Shown: positions 8,050 to 16,296 of the stretch, piece after piece
How positions within the stretch are numbered: position 1 is the first letter of the stretch
How the letters are laid out: each line of letters begins with the position of its first letter
Assembly (NCBI GenBank): GCA_016200265.1
Contig: JACQFE010000066.1
Span: forward strand, 1-50,065
Source of the DNA: Planctomycetota bacterium
Lineage (GTDB): Bacteria; Planctomycetota; Phycisphaerae; UBA1845
Direction of reading: 5' to 3'
Length of the DNA: 50,065 nt
Position numbers and translations under genes: made by a program
Notes under the pieces: generated by a model
Seen by the model: only the letters and a program-made list of their open reading frames with translations
Told to the model about the DNA's origin: nothing
Database searches by the model: none

Positions 8050-8986
8050 GGCGATCCAAGTGCAATGCTACGCTATCCGCAAGCGCTTCGAGGTGATACC
8101 CGCCTTCCAACACGCTGACGAGCCGGCCTTCGCAGTGTCGTCGTGCGGCACTCGTCATGGCATCCGTCATCCACCCAAATGATTCAGTCTCCAGCTCCAG
8201 CGGCGCCAGAGGATCAAGGGCGTGTGCGTCAAATCCAGCTGAAATCAGCATGAATTGTGGCCTATAATTCTCGATCGCGGGCATGATGACTTCCTCAAAT
8301 GCCGCTCGATATGTCACGTCGCGACCCGGCGGCAGAACCGGAACATTGATTGTGTATCCTTCTCCATTCCCTCGCCCTCGCTCTTCCGCATAGCCCGTGC
8401 CGGGATAGAGCAGGCCCGGATGACCGTGGATGCTGATGAACATCACGCGAGGATCAGATTCAAACGTATGTTGCGTGCCGTTGCCATGATGAACGTCCCA
8501 ATCCAGAATCAAGACGCGTTCCAGTTTCTTCGCTTCCAAAAGGTGCGCAGCGCCCAAGGCGATATTGTTCAACAAACAAAAGCCCAGTGACATGTGCCGC
8601 TCCGCATGATGTCCGGGCGGACGCACTGCGCAAAATGCGTTCTTGATTTGTCCGTTTAGCACTTCATCAATGGCCACGATGACGGACCCCGCAGCCAGTC
8701 TGGCAATTTCGAAACTCTCGCGACAAATGTTGCTGTCGGGCACATCGATATACGAATCTCCACGCAAGCACGCTTCTTCAAGACGTGTCAAATAATCCTG
8801 ATCATGAACTCGCCGAAGATCCGTCGCTTCGATCGGTTTCGGCGCGATGCGAACGCATTGATCGGCCAGTCCGCTTTTCTCCAGCGATTGTGCAATCGCC
8901 ACCAGCCGCTCAGGCCGCTCCGGATGACCCGGCGCAGTCACATGCCGCTCGAACCGCTCATCCAGAATCAGGCCTGTTCGCGACAT
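8033..8986 (-). CDS. Histone deacetylase-family (AcuC/acetoin utilisation-like) hydrolase
   Basis: A 317-residue zinc amidohydrolase of the HDAC superfamily. It opens with LDERFERHVTAPGHPERPER. The catalytic histidine pair is in RPPGHHAERH (126-127), and the zinc ligands are in DWDVHHGNGTQ (162-172) and in SAGFDAHALDPL. The end motif LEGGYHL supplies the region after the transition-state residue. Bacterial members deacetylate proteins such as acetyl-CoA synthetase, or polyamines. Nothing here fixes the substrate. The ATG follows a weak GGCGGG. It is convergent with and slightly overlaps the VanZ-like gene. Confidence 0.93.
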   Translation of the reverse strand: MSRTGLILDERFERHVTAPGHPERPERLVAIAQSLEKSGLADQCVRIAPKPIEATDLRRVHDQDYLTRLEEACLRGDSYIDVPDSNICRESFEIARLAAGSVIVAIDEVLNGQIKNAFCAVRPPGHHAERHMSLGFCLLNNIALGAAHLLEAKKLERVLILDWDVHHGNGTQHTFESDPRVMFISIHGHPGLLYPGTGYAEERGRGNGEGYTINVPVLPPGRDVTYRAAFEEVIMPAIENYRPQFMLISAGFDAHALDPLAPLELETESFGWMTDAMTSAARRHCEGRLVSVLEGGYHLEALADSVALHLDRLIEAP

Positions 8987-9126
8987 AGAAACCCGCCTTT
9001 AGCGGCACTCCTCGGCGTTGTTCATTTTGCTACAATGTGGGTCTTCGACGCCCGCAATTGTAGCGGGCGTCGATCCTGTTTTCACGCGGAGCACCGGTGC
9101 ATATGTGACGCCGCAGAATAAACGCC

Positions 9127-9810
9127 ATGCTTCCGTTAAGTGAAATCCATCCTCGCATCACGACTCTAACCTTTGATTGTTATGGCACACTCATCGACTG
9201 GGATGCAGGGCTGTGGTCCGTCTTTCGGGATGTATTCCCATCCTTGGATTCGAAGCGACGGCGTGAACTGTTCGACGCCTACGTGCGGCTTGAGGCCGAG
9301 ATCGAATCCGCTCCCTACAAATCCTATCGCATGGTCACCGCGGAGGCCTTACAGCGCGTCGCGGAGCAGTTCAATCAAAGACTCGACCACAATCAAGGAA
9401 ACCGTATCGCCGAAAAGCTCCCGCAGTGGCCGCCCTTCCCGGACACCAATGATGTCCTTCGCAGACTAAAGAAGCGCTTTCGGCTTGGCATCCTGTCCAA
9501 CATCGACCGCGATCTCTTCGCCGGAACAGCCAAACACTTCACGGTCGAATTTGATTTCATCGTGACCGCCGAAGATGTCCGTTCGTACAAACCCGCGGAC
9601 GGGCACTTCCTGCGTCTGCTGGAAAAGCACGCCCGCACCGATGAAGTCATTCATGTCGGCCAGAGTCCTTATCACGACGGATTACTTGCCGCGAATTTTG
9701 GAATCCCGTTTGTTTGGATCAATCGATACAACGATATGAACAAGACGACTGCGACACCGGTTACGGAATTTCCCAATCTGCGATCGTTTGCGGACTTCCT
9801 CAACGTCTGA
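9127..9810 (+). CDS. HAD-superfamily hydrolase (haloacid dehalogenase type II-like)
   Basis: A 227-residue cytosolic HAD hydrolase. Motif I is TFDCYGTLIDW with nucleophile Asp17, the form typical of 2-haloacid dehalogenase-like members. Motif II is ILSNIDRD, motif III is the lysine in SYKPADGHF, and motif IV is HVGQSPYHD. The all-helical cap lies between motifs I and II. The true substrate may be a phosphoester rather than a haloacid, since annotation in this branch is uncertain. No Shine-Dalgarno sequence is seen, but cagaat ends seven bases before the ATG. Confidence 0.88.
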   Translation: MLPLSEIHPRITTLTFDCYGTLIDWDAGLWSVFRDVFPSLDSKRRRELFDAYVRLEAEIESAPYKSYRMVTAEALQRVAEQFNQRLDHNQGNRIAEKLPQWPPFPDTNDVLRRLKKRFRLGILSNIDRDLFAGTAKHFTVEFDFIVTAEDVRSYKPADGHFLRLLEKHARTDEVIHVGQSPYHDGLLAANFGIPFVWINRYNDMNKTTATPVTEFPNLRSFADFLNV

Positions 9811-10079
9811 CTCAACGAACGGCTTTTTTTACCACGAAGTTCACGATGAACAGGAAGTGAACTTGGAGCCAGCATGAACCAGCGTGGCAAAGCTGCCTCG
9901 CAATCAACATCGTTGCAAAAAGCATCCCTTTCACCTTTGACTCGTGGGCGACTACAAAGAGGAGCGGCCGGAACCTGCCCAATATCTACCTCGCAGCACG
10001 CATAACCGAATCAACCGATTGCCGGGCGATTTGGAAACTTACCTTTGAATGAGAAGCGATAAAGTAGGTTGACAGGGAA
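9811..10079. other. Intergenic region with a T-run and a short dispersed repeat
   Basis: T7 at 9824-9830 is not preceded by a convincing hairpin. It is followed by accacgaagttcacgatgaa at 9831-9850, a member of the accacgaag repeat family also seen at 11869-11898 and 24939-25074. Nothing else is recognised here. Confidence 0.5.
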
Positions 10080-10880
10080 TCAGGGCTTCGGGCCCAAGAG
10101 AGCGCTTAGGAACAACGGAAGGTCGAGGACGTCGATAAGTCCGTTTCCATTCAGATCAAAGTTGCCGCAGCCCGTCGAGCAACTCGACTCGTCGGGCGCC
10201 ATCAGGCAGGTTTCAAACCGGGCGAAATCAAGCATGTCCACAGCCTGGTCATTGTTTGCGTCTGCGGGTTCCCGGAGACAGACATAGCGCGAGAAAAATG
10301 CGTCCGAAGCGCCACCGACGCCGATATGCATGTCGACCTCACATCCCGGATCAAGATCGGCGGCGGCGCGATAGGAGCCGGAAACGATAAGTGAGCCGTC
10401 GTTTGCAATGGAAAGAAACTCTGCGCTGTCGTCTGAAATCCCTCCAAGCGTGCGCGTCCAAACGCTGTCACCGAATGGCGACAGGCACGTCAAAAAAATG
10501 TCCGAATGTCCCACGGGCGTCCGAAGATCGACGTTTGGACCAACGTCGAAATCTGTGGGCCCCGCGAAGATTCCCAGAAAATAAGTGAATCCATCAGCAT
10601 CGCTGACGGCGGATTCGCCGATTCCACCTTGCCCAGGCTCGATGGTTCGAGTCCAGCCGTATTTTCCGTCTGAAAGGATTTTGGTCACGAATGGTGCATA
10701 AGTCGCTGTGGAATGCAGATCTTCGCCAGGTCCGGGATCGAAATCAACTGTGCCGTTGAAACTTCCCGTAACCAATGCACTACCCATTTGATCAAGTCCC
10801 ACGCGACTTCGTGATGGGTCGAAATCTGCTGGCCAGGTGTACGCCCACCCATACGATCCGTCAGCATTGATCTTGCTCAA
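10080..10880 (-). CDS. C-terminal part of frameshifted propeller/dockerin protein
   Basis: The downstream fragment of a split gene, 266 residues if started at TTG 10880, but this is probably not an independent start. It contains propeller blades 5, 6 and 7 (GSALVTGSFNGTVDFDPGPG, GIFAGPTDFDVGPN, GSYRAAADLDPG). A dockerin-type calcium tail follows: DANNDQAVDMLDFARFE and FDLNGNGLIDVLDLPLF, ending LLGPKP. The opening SKINADGSYGWAYTW directly continues the blade interrupted at the end of the upstream fragment once one base is added. Exported and calcium-binding as part of the whole protein. Confidence 0.7.
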   Translation of the reverse strand: MSKINADGSYGWAYTWPADFDPSRSRVGLDQMGSALVTGSFNGTVDFDPGPGEDLHSTATYAPFVTKILSDGKYGWTRTIEPGQGGIGESAVSDADGFTYFLGIFAGPTDFDVGPNVDLRTPVGHSDIFLTCLSPFGDSVWTRTLGGISDDSAEFLSIANDGSLIVSGSYRAAADLDPGCEVDMHIGVGGASDAFFSRYVCLREPADANNDQAVDMLDFARFETCLMAPDESSCSTGCGNFDLNGNGLIDVLDLPLFLSALLGPKP

Positions 10881-11767
10881 AAAATGTCCTCAATGTTTCC
10901 TGTCTGATGATGTACATCCACGCCGGATGTGGGATCGAAATCGACGGTTCCACGGAACGTCCCAACGGAGAACACATTTCCGGAATGATCGGCGGCGATG
11001 GCGGTGATCGCATCGGCCCCGGCACCGCCGAAAGTCCGTGCCCAAACGAATTCAAGGTTGGCATTGAGTTTGACCAGAAACGCATCGCCGCCGACGCCCA
11101 CGTTGCTACGCAGATCCGTTCCCGGCCCGGGATCAAAGTCGACGGCAGCGCCGCCGAATCTCCCGGCGACGAAAATGTTGCCAGAATCATCGTGGGCAAC
11201 TGCGTAAGCCCAGCTTTCACCCGATCCTCCTCCAAATGAAATCGTGCCTCCGTAGCTGCCGTCGGCATGAAGATGCGTGAGAAACGAATTGCTGTCTGGC
11301 CCCGGTGTGCTCGGATCATTGATGGGACTGATCTGATCGACGGCGTCTCCGGGATCGAAGTCAATCGGGTATTCAAAAGTACCTGCCACATATATGCCGC
11401 CAGCGCCATCGCTGGTGACAAACGCCTCATATTCATCACCTACGCCGCGTAGAACCTTTGTCCATGCGTATGAGCCGTCGAGATTGAATTTGCACACAAA
11501 AATGTCCAGGCTGTAGTAGTTTTGCTGCGGATTCCATGTTGAAGTGAGATTTTCGACGGCCGGTCCGGGATCGAAATCTCTGGTGCCGGAGAAGGCTCCC
11601 ACAAACCAGATGTTCCCAAACGAGTCCGTGGTCATGTCGCTTGGGAGCATGTAACCTTGACCTCGACTTATCGACCAGGTCACTTCGGGATTGAGACAGT
11701 GCGGAGCTTCCGCGGGGGCCGAGGCAAGGGCAATGACCATTCCAAAGAAATAGATTTGATCGATCAT
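10877..11767 (-). CDS. N-terminal part of frameshifted propeller/dockerin protein
   Basis: The upstream fragment of about 296 residues begins with a signal peptide (MIDQIYFFGMVIALASAPAEA). It then has four blades, each with a GNIFVAGxF strand and a DFDPG loop (DFDPGPA, DFDPGDA, DFDPGPG, DFDPTSG). The frame ends NIEDIF then TGA inside blade 4's closing strand, at a run of six A on the plus strand (10879-10884). ATG 11767 is preferred over TTG 11797 because it starts the signal peptide and follows GGGGA. The intact protein would be a seven-bladed secreted propeller with a dockerin tail, about 560 residues. Confidence 0.72.
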   Translation of the reverse strand: MIDQIYFFGMVIALASAPAEAPHCLNPEVTWSISRGQGYMLPSDMTTDSFGNIWFVGAFSGTRDFDPGPAVENLTSTWNPQQNYYSLDIFVCKFNLDGSYAWTKVLRGVGDEYEAFVTSDGAGGIYVAGTFEYPIDFDPGDAVDQISPINDPSTPGPDSNSFLTHLHADGSYGGTISFGGGSGESWAYAVAHDDSGNIFVAGRFGGAAVDFDPGPGTDLRSNVGVGGDAFLVKLNANLEFVWARTFGGAGADAITAIAADHSGNVFSVGTFRGTVDFDPTSGVDVHHQTGNIEDIF

Positions 11768-11868
11768 ACTGTGCGTCCCCGATTTCTCTGCGGCCAAGCA
11801 AGTCTACTTCAACGATGCTCAAGAAAGCAATGCAATCAGATAGAAGCGATTCTTAACCAATCCTCGCT

Positions 11869-11898
11869 TTCTTCGTGAACTTCGTGTTTTTCGTGGCA
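11869..11898 (-). repeat. Dispersed accacgaag-type repeat, inverted copy
   Basis: The plus strand reads ttcttcgtgaacttcgtg then ttttcgtggc. Its reverse complement (gccacgaaaaacacgaag, then ttcacgaag) matches the repeat at 9831-9850. The two copies face each other around the split propeller gene. The arms are imperfect. Confidence 0.5.
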
Positions 11899-11907
11899 AG
11901 AAGGGCA

Positions 11908-13044
11908 CTAATGACTTGAACTTTGCGGGCAGCCGGGAACGAGAAAGGCGTCGTCGGATCGAGTGGGAACTTCCGTGCCGCGATAGCTTCGCACGCCGTC
12001 GATCAACCAAAGATTATCCTGTCCAGTTCCGTAAATCGGCGACTTGGCAAACTGAACGTGGCCGTCCATCAACAGCACCGTCTGACCGCGCCCATGATGC
12101 GCGGGCGAATTGGCCTTGTCCGCGTCAACCGATTCATTGAATTTCGCACCGACAAAAAGCGGATTCGCATCGGCCATATACGCAACCGTCGGCGGCGGGC
12201 GAAGATTTGGCGAAGCGCCTGCAAGATTTAGCGAATCGTAACTAATGTTCGCAGCGGATGGGAAGTCATCATTTCGCCGAACGTCCCAAGCTGGAGAGCC
12301 TTCTTGGTCCTTTGCGAAGCGCGCCTTGGATTCAACATACGGGCCGCGATCATCAGAAGGACAAACAAACGTCTTCGCTGCCGGGACGAATCCATACTTC
12401 ACCAACAAATATGGATGTCGACTGTTCGACGCGAATGGAGTGCCAGAGTTTGACACCGGAAGCCATGAAGCACCGGCCGTCGCGCCCGCAAACGGGATCG
12501 CCCCTGCATAAGACTGTTGATACGCGCTTGTTCCCGAAAGAATGGCCTCAAGATTCGCCGCACACAGAACCTGTCGCGATCGTTCCCGCATGTTCGAAAG
12601 CAACGGGACTCCCAAAACCACTAGGATGCCGATGCTCGCTGCGATGGCCAATCCCTCGCGAAGCCGCCCCGCAGGGAATCTCAGCCAACCGCGTCGCGGC
12701 TCCTCAACATTCCGTTGATCCGTCCGCGCCGCAATATAGGAAAGAACTTTGTCCGCAAGGTTCGGCGCCGGCGAACTCGCCGACCAGTGATCCAAAGGCA
12801 TCAGGACCCGACCCAGTCGTTCACTCTTGGCCCGCAGTGCTGCATCGCGTCGCAGCTCAGCATCCAGCCACCCGCGCACGTCCTCGTCCGCCTGGCCAAG
12901 GTGCAAGTCGAGAAGAAACTCTTCTGGTCTGTCAAGGCTCACATTTGGCTCACATTTTTCTTGCCATTGGCGAAACCGATGATTTTCGCGTCGATTTCGA
13001 CTCGGTGACCCACAGAACCCAAGCAAACCCACTGCCCCAGCCAT
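11908..13044 (-). CDS. Anti-sigma-like protein fused to an H-X9-DG (DUF1559-like) domain
   Basis: Directly follows and overlaps the ECF sigma gene. The N-terminal cytoplasmic part (PEEFLLDLHLGQADEDVRGW and following) resembles anti-sigma N-domains but lacks the HxxxCxxC zinc motif. A single membrane segment (IAASIGILVVLGVPLLSNM) is followed by RERSRQVLCAANLEAI, as in planctomycete pseudopilin-like DUF1559 proteins. The C-terminus has HGRGQTVLLMDG, an exact H-X9-DG motif. Start unclear: ATG 13044 and GTG 12942 are candidates; the frame stays open to 13134. The likely role is to hold the sigma factor and sense something outside (inference). Confidence 0.68.
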   Translation of the reverse strand: MAGAVGLLGFCGSPSRNRRENHRFRQWQEKCEPNVSLDRPEEFLLDLHLGQADEDVRGWLDAELRRDAALRAKSERLGRVLMPLDHWSASSPAPNLADKVLSYIAARTDQRNVEEPRRGWLRFPAGRLREGLAIAASIGILVVLGVPLLSNMRERSRQVLCAANLEAILSGTSAYQQSYAGAIPFAGATAGASWLPVSNSGTPFASNSRHPYLLVKYGFVPAAKTFVCPSDDRGPYVESKARFAKDQEGSPAWDVRRNDDFPSAANISYDSLNLAGASPNLRPPPTVAYMADANPLFVGAKFNESVDADKANSPAHHGRGQTVLLMDGHVQFAKSPIYGTGQDNLWLIDGVRSYRGTEVPTRSDDAFLVPGCPQSSSH

Positions 13045-13069
13045 TGATACGCCGCCCAGCCATCGGAGT

Positions 13070-13717
13070 TCACCCTTCTTTTCGGGTGGCAATTGCATCC
13101 CGATAACGCTCTCCGAAATGGACCACGGCCGCATGAAGTCGGCTTTTCACCGTTCCCAGCGGCACCCCTACCACGTCGCCGATGTCCTTATAGGGCAGTT
13201 TTTGGTAATATGCGAGAATCAGCACTTCCCTCAAATGATGCGGCATTTCCTCAATAATCCGCTTGACAAATCGGCGGCTTTCCTCATTTGATAATTCGAC
13301 GTCCGGCGTCTCTTCGTCACTGGAGAGAAGGTCCAGAAACTTCCGGCCTGCATCGTTTTCGTCATTCAGCGTCGCGTCAAATGGAACTTCATGACGCCGA
13401 CCGCGCCGCCGCAGGTAATCTCGAGCCTTGTTCGCCGCGATTGTAAAAAGCCAGGGCTTGAATCGTCGGTGCGGGTCGAATTGTGCCGCTGACGAATGCA
13501 CCTGAAGGAGCGATTCCTGCACCACATCCTCGGCGGCCACCGAGTCTCCCGTGAAGCGAAGAACAAATTGGTGCAGGTCGGCGGCGTGGCGCCGTACGAG
13601 AAGCTCGAAGCTGCTGTCTTTTCCGCGCAGGAATTCCTTGAGAAGCTGTTCATCACTGGGCGGACCCGCCGACGGTGCCGGTTGCGTCGAGCCGGATTGC
13701 CTGCGGGGTGTTTTCAC
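13070..13717 (-). CDS. ECF RNA polymerase sigma factor
   Basis: A 215-residue ECF-type sigma-70 factor. Region 2 is near residues 40-105 (FELLVRRHAADLHQFV, AAEDVVQESLLQVH, FKPWLFTIAANKARDYLRR). Region 4 is near 155-205 (MPHHLREVLILAYYQKLPYK, then VVGVPLGTVKSRLHAAV, the -35 binding helix-turn-helix). It begins with GTG and has a 30-residue polar N-terminal extension. The downstream gene overlaps or abuts its stop and encodes the presumed membrane anti-sigma partner. Expected to direct transcription of an envelope regulon when released. Confidence 0.9.
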   Translation of the reverse strand: MKTPRRQSGSTQPAPSAGPPSDEQLLKEFLRGKDSSFELLVRRHAADLHQFVLRFTGDSVAAEDVVQESLLQVHSSAAQFDPHRRFKPWLFTIAANKARDYLRRRGRRHEVPFDATLNDENDAGRKFLDLLSSDEETPDVELSNEESRRFVKRIIEEMPHHLREVLILAYYQKLPYKDIGDVVGVPLGTVKSRLHAAVVHFGERYRDAIATRKEG

Positions 13718-13840
13718 GCCATCATTGTACGCTTTACACCATGGACAGAAACGGGCCTTTCATTTTAGGTCGCAGAGGAGGCTCGGAGAGCGATAGAATA
13801 CGCCGCTGGATCATGACACCCTGACGGAGCGCTGCGCCCA

Positions 13841-15340
13841 ATGACCATTCTTCCCGACCAGGTTCCCGCCCGATCTCTTGCCGCGATCGTCGAGGCCAGC
13901 GCTCTGATCAATTCCACCCTCGACCTCGATACCGTGTTGAACCAGATCGCTCAGGGGGCGGCCAAAGTGCTCAATGCGGAAGCGGCCAGCGTGCTCACTC
14001 TGGACCGTCGTCGCGGAAAACTCGTATTTGCGGCTGCTTTTGGGCCGCAAAGCCGGGCCCTGCTCGGCAAGGAATTTGACGCCGAATTGGGTATTGCCGG
14101 CCACGTTCTTAAGACGTCCAAGCCCGAAAGTATTGTGGATGTCTCACGGCATCCCGATTTCTTTCGCGGGATCGACGAACAGATTCACTTTCAAACTCGT
14201 GGACTTGTGGCCGCACCCATGATCGTCGAGTCGGAAGTCGTCGGCGTTGTTGAAGTGATCAATCATAAGGGCCAGAGCTCCTTTGGCGCTGATGATATCT
14301 CATTGCTGGAACTCTATGCCAACCTCGCCGCGGCCGCTGTACGGAACGCACAAAGCCACGCTTCCTTGCGACGCGAGAAAGATGCGTTTCGCGACGGCGT
14401 GTTGAACGCGGACATCATTGGCTCGTCACGGGCCTTCAAGGAAATGATGCGACTCGCCGATCGCGTTGCCCACACGCAAGCCACCGTGCTTCTTTTCGGC
14501 GAAACCGGCACCGGAAAAGAAGTGCTGGCAAAGTGCGTTCACAACAAATCGCCGCGAGCTGACAAGGCATTTGTCGCGGTCAATTGCGCGGCTCTCCCGG
14601 AGACGTTGCTTGAAAGCGAGCTTTTCGGTCACGAGCGCGGCGCGTTTACGGGCGCTATTGGTCAGCACACCGGGCGCTTTGAGTTGGCCGACAATGGCAC
14701 GCTTTTTCTCGATGAAATCGGCGACATCACGCCGTCCACCCAAGTGAAATTGCTGCGATTGCTGCAGGAACGCGCGTTTACGCGCGTTGGCGGAACGCAA
14801 ACCATTGCCTGTGACGTTCGCATCATCGCCGCGACCAATCGCGATTTGAAAGCGGCGATTGTCGATGGACGATTTCGCGAAGACCTTTTCTATCGACTCA
14901 ATGTGTTCCCGATTCATCTGCCGCCGCTGCGCGAGCGCCGCGAAGACATTCAGGACTTGGCGGATCACTTTGCGGCCATGACCGGGTTTGACATGGGAGT
15001 CGGCAAGCGCGATCTATCGCCACCGGTCAGGGAAATGCTTATCGCGTATGACTGGCCCGGGAATATTCGCGAACTGAGCAATGTTATCGAGCGAGCCGTG
15101 CTTCTTTGCGATGGGCCGGAAATTCTGCCCTCCCATTTACCGCAGGAACTCAAGCAGCGCGCCGATTTTTCCAATCCCGATGTGGAAAAGTCGCTTTGGG
15201 ATCACGAGCGCGGCATGGTCGTCAAGGCACTCTCGGAGAATCATTGGAACCAGTCAAAGGCCGCTCGCGCATTGGGCATCTCTCGCGACAATCTTCGGTA
15301 TCGCGTGAAGAAATACAACATCCGTCGCGAGGGCGAGTGA
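13841..15340 (+). CDS. GAF-domain sigma-54-dependent transcriptional activator
   Basis: A 499-residue bacterial enhancer-binding protein. An N-terminal GAF sensor covers about 10-170. The AAA+ domain has Walker A GETGTGKE (220-227), the sigma-54 contact loop GAFTGA (267-272) and Walker B FLDEIGD (289-294 region). R-finger and sensor segments follow ([27 protein letters not shown]). A Fis-type helix-turn-helix closes the protein ([20 protein letters not shown]). No receiver domain is present, so control is by GAF ligand rather than phosphorylation, as in NifA or NorR-like proteins. The target operon is not evident; it is divergent from the ECF sigma gene. Confidence 0.93.
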   Translation: MTILPDQVPARSLAAIVEASALINSTLDLDTVLNQIAQGAAKVLNAEAASVLTLDRRRGKLVFAAAFGPQSRALLGKEFDAELGIAGHVLKTSKPESIVDVSRHPDFFRGIDEQIHFQTRGLVAAPMIVESEVVGVVEVINHKGQSSFGADDISLLELYANLAAAAVRNAQSHASLRREKDAFRDGVLNADIIGSSRAFKEMMRLADRVAHTQATVLLFGETGTGKEVLAKCVHNKSPRADKAFVAVNCAALPETLLESELFGHERGAFTGAIGQHTGRFELADNGTLFLDEIGDITPSTQVKLLRLLQERAFTRVGGTQTIACDVRIIAATNRDLKAAIVDGRFREDLFYRLNVFPIHLPPLRERREDIQDLADHFAAMTGFDMGVGKRDLSPPVREMLIAYDWPGNIRELSNVIERAVLLCDGPEILPSHLPQELKQRADFSNPDVEKSLWDHERGMVVKALSENHWNQSKAARALGISRDNLRYRVKKYNIRREGE

Positions 15341-15380
15341 GTCGTTTCCCCAACATGACTCAAGACATGGGAGAAATAAA

Positions 15381-15430
15381 AAGCCCCGCTACGTATCGCA
15401 TGCGCATTGCGTACGGAATTAGCGAGGCTT
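15381..15430 (-). terminator. Probable intrinsic terminator (minus strand)
   Basis: A long imperfect hairpin has outer arms aagccccgcta and tagcgaggctt and a palindromic gcatgcgcattgc-type core. On the minus strand it is followed by TTTTTATTTC. It would end transcription of the lipoprotein gene, whose stop is 180 bases upstream on that strand. Confidence 0.5.
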
Positions 15431-15609
15431 CACATCCGTCCCAACTCATTTGGTCAGGACCAGGTCTAGCGACCTATTTCATCCTCATCGTATCGATTCT
15501 TGCACGGAATGCAAGAAAAAAATGCCCGAAGTTCGGAAATCCGATCGCGCCAGACTTTCGTGGACTTTTTGCTGAAATATTGCGTGATTCTGGGAATTGA
15601 CGAAGAAAA

Positions 15610-16251
15610 TCATGGCTCGTGCTTCGCGGAACTCGGCGAGTCGGAAGCCGGTGACTCCTTTGTATGAGTCGTCGCGCCTGCCTCAAGTTTCTTCTTAATC
15701 CATTCGCGCATGTTCTTTGCCGCTCGCGCCAATCGCCAACCGTCCTGTTCCCGCGTAATGAGCAGCACAACTTGCCGTTCCGGATTGCGCTGACCGATTT
15801 GCTGCTCTGGATCCAGTGATAAATCAATCGCCAGTGCGAAGGCAATCTGCGGAAAGGCTGTTGCCTCCAAGTCGGAAGTTGGCACATCGGTCGCGAGCTT
15901 GACTTTTTCCAGGGCTCGCACGCGAATGCTCTTGGCCGCATGCCAGCCCTTTTCGAATTCCTCTCGCGAAATCGGTGCCTCGCGCGCCGTCCAGACCGAC
16001 CGGAACGACTCGTATTGGCCGGTGGCGCAATTTTCGAGAGTCGATTTCACAAACGCATTGACTGAAGAATCGGAAACTCTGAGCTCATCGGGAAAGGATA
16101 CTGATGTTCCCTTCGGAGTTTCCATTGTCGTTTTGGATGCGGAGACACCCGGCTGCGATGGCGCTGCGGTGTCACGTTCCTCTGACGCCTTGCGGCACGA
16201 ACCAACGATTAAGAACACTGCAACGACATGGAGTTTCAGCAAGTTTTTCAT
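15610..16251 (-). CDS. Putative lipoprotein with NTF2-like domain
   Basis: A 213-residue exported protein. The N-terminus MKNLLKLHVVAVFLIVGSCRK has a short hydrophobic stretch and a plausible lipobox (VGSC, Cys19). A Ser/Thr/Pro-rich linker follows. The folded part (VNAFVKSTLENCATGQYESF, REEFEKGWHAAK, then VVLLITREQDGWRL) resembles small NTF2-like lipoproteins. The C-terminal tail is polar. No function is recognised. On the minus strand tataat ends 10 bases before the ATG and no Shine-Dalgarno sequence is seen, so the mRNA may be nearly leaderless. The DAHP synthase gene lies 45 bases upstream on the same strand. Confidence 0.68.
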   Translation of the reverse strand: MKNLLKLHVVAVFLIVGSCRKASEERDTAAPSQPGVSASKTTMETPKGTSVSFPDELRVSDSSVNAFVKSTLENCATGQYESFRSVWTAREAPISREEFEKGWHAAKSIRVRALEKVKLATDVPTSDLEATAFPQIAFALAIDLSLDPEQQIGQRNPERQVVLLITREQDGWRLARAAKNMREWIKKKLEAGATTHTKESPASDSPSSAKHEP

Positions 16252-16296
16252 GAATGGGAGAATTATATCGAATTTCGGGGGCGATACGAATGCGTC

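Noticed and set aside
9824..9830. Terminator at the T7 run after the HAD gene
   Set aside because: No stable hairpin precedes the run on the plus strand.
15106..15600. 164-residue plus-strand frame over the end of the sigma-54 activator
   Set aside because: It overlaps the conserved Fis-type helix-turn-helix in another frame and then crosses the terminator hairpin.
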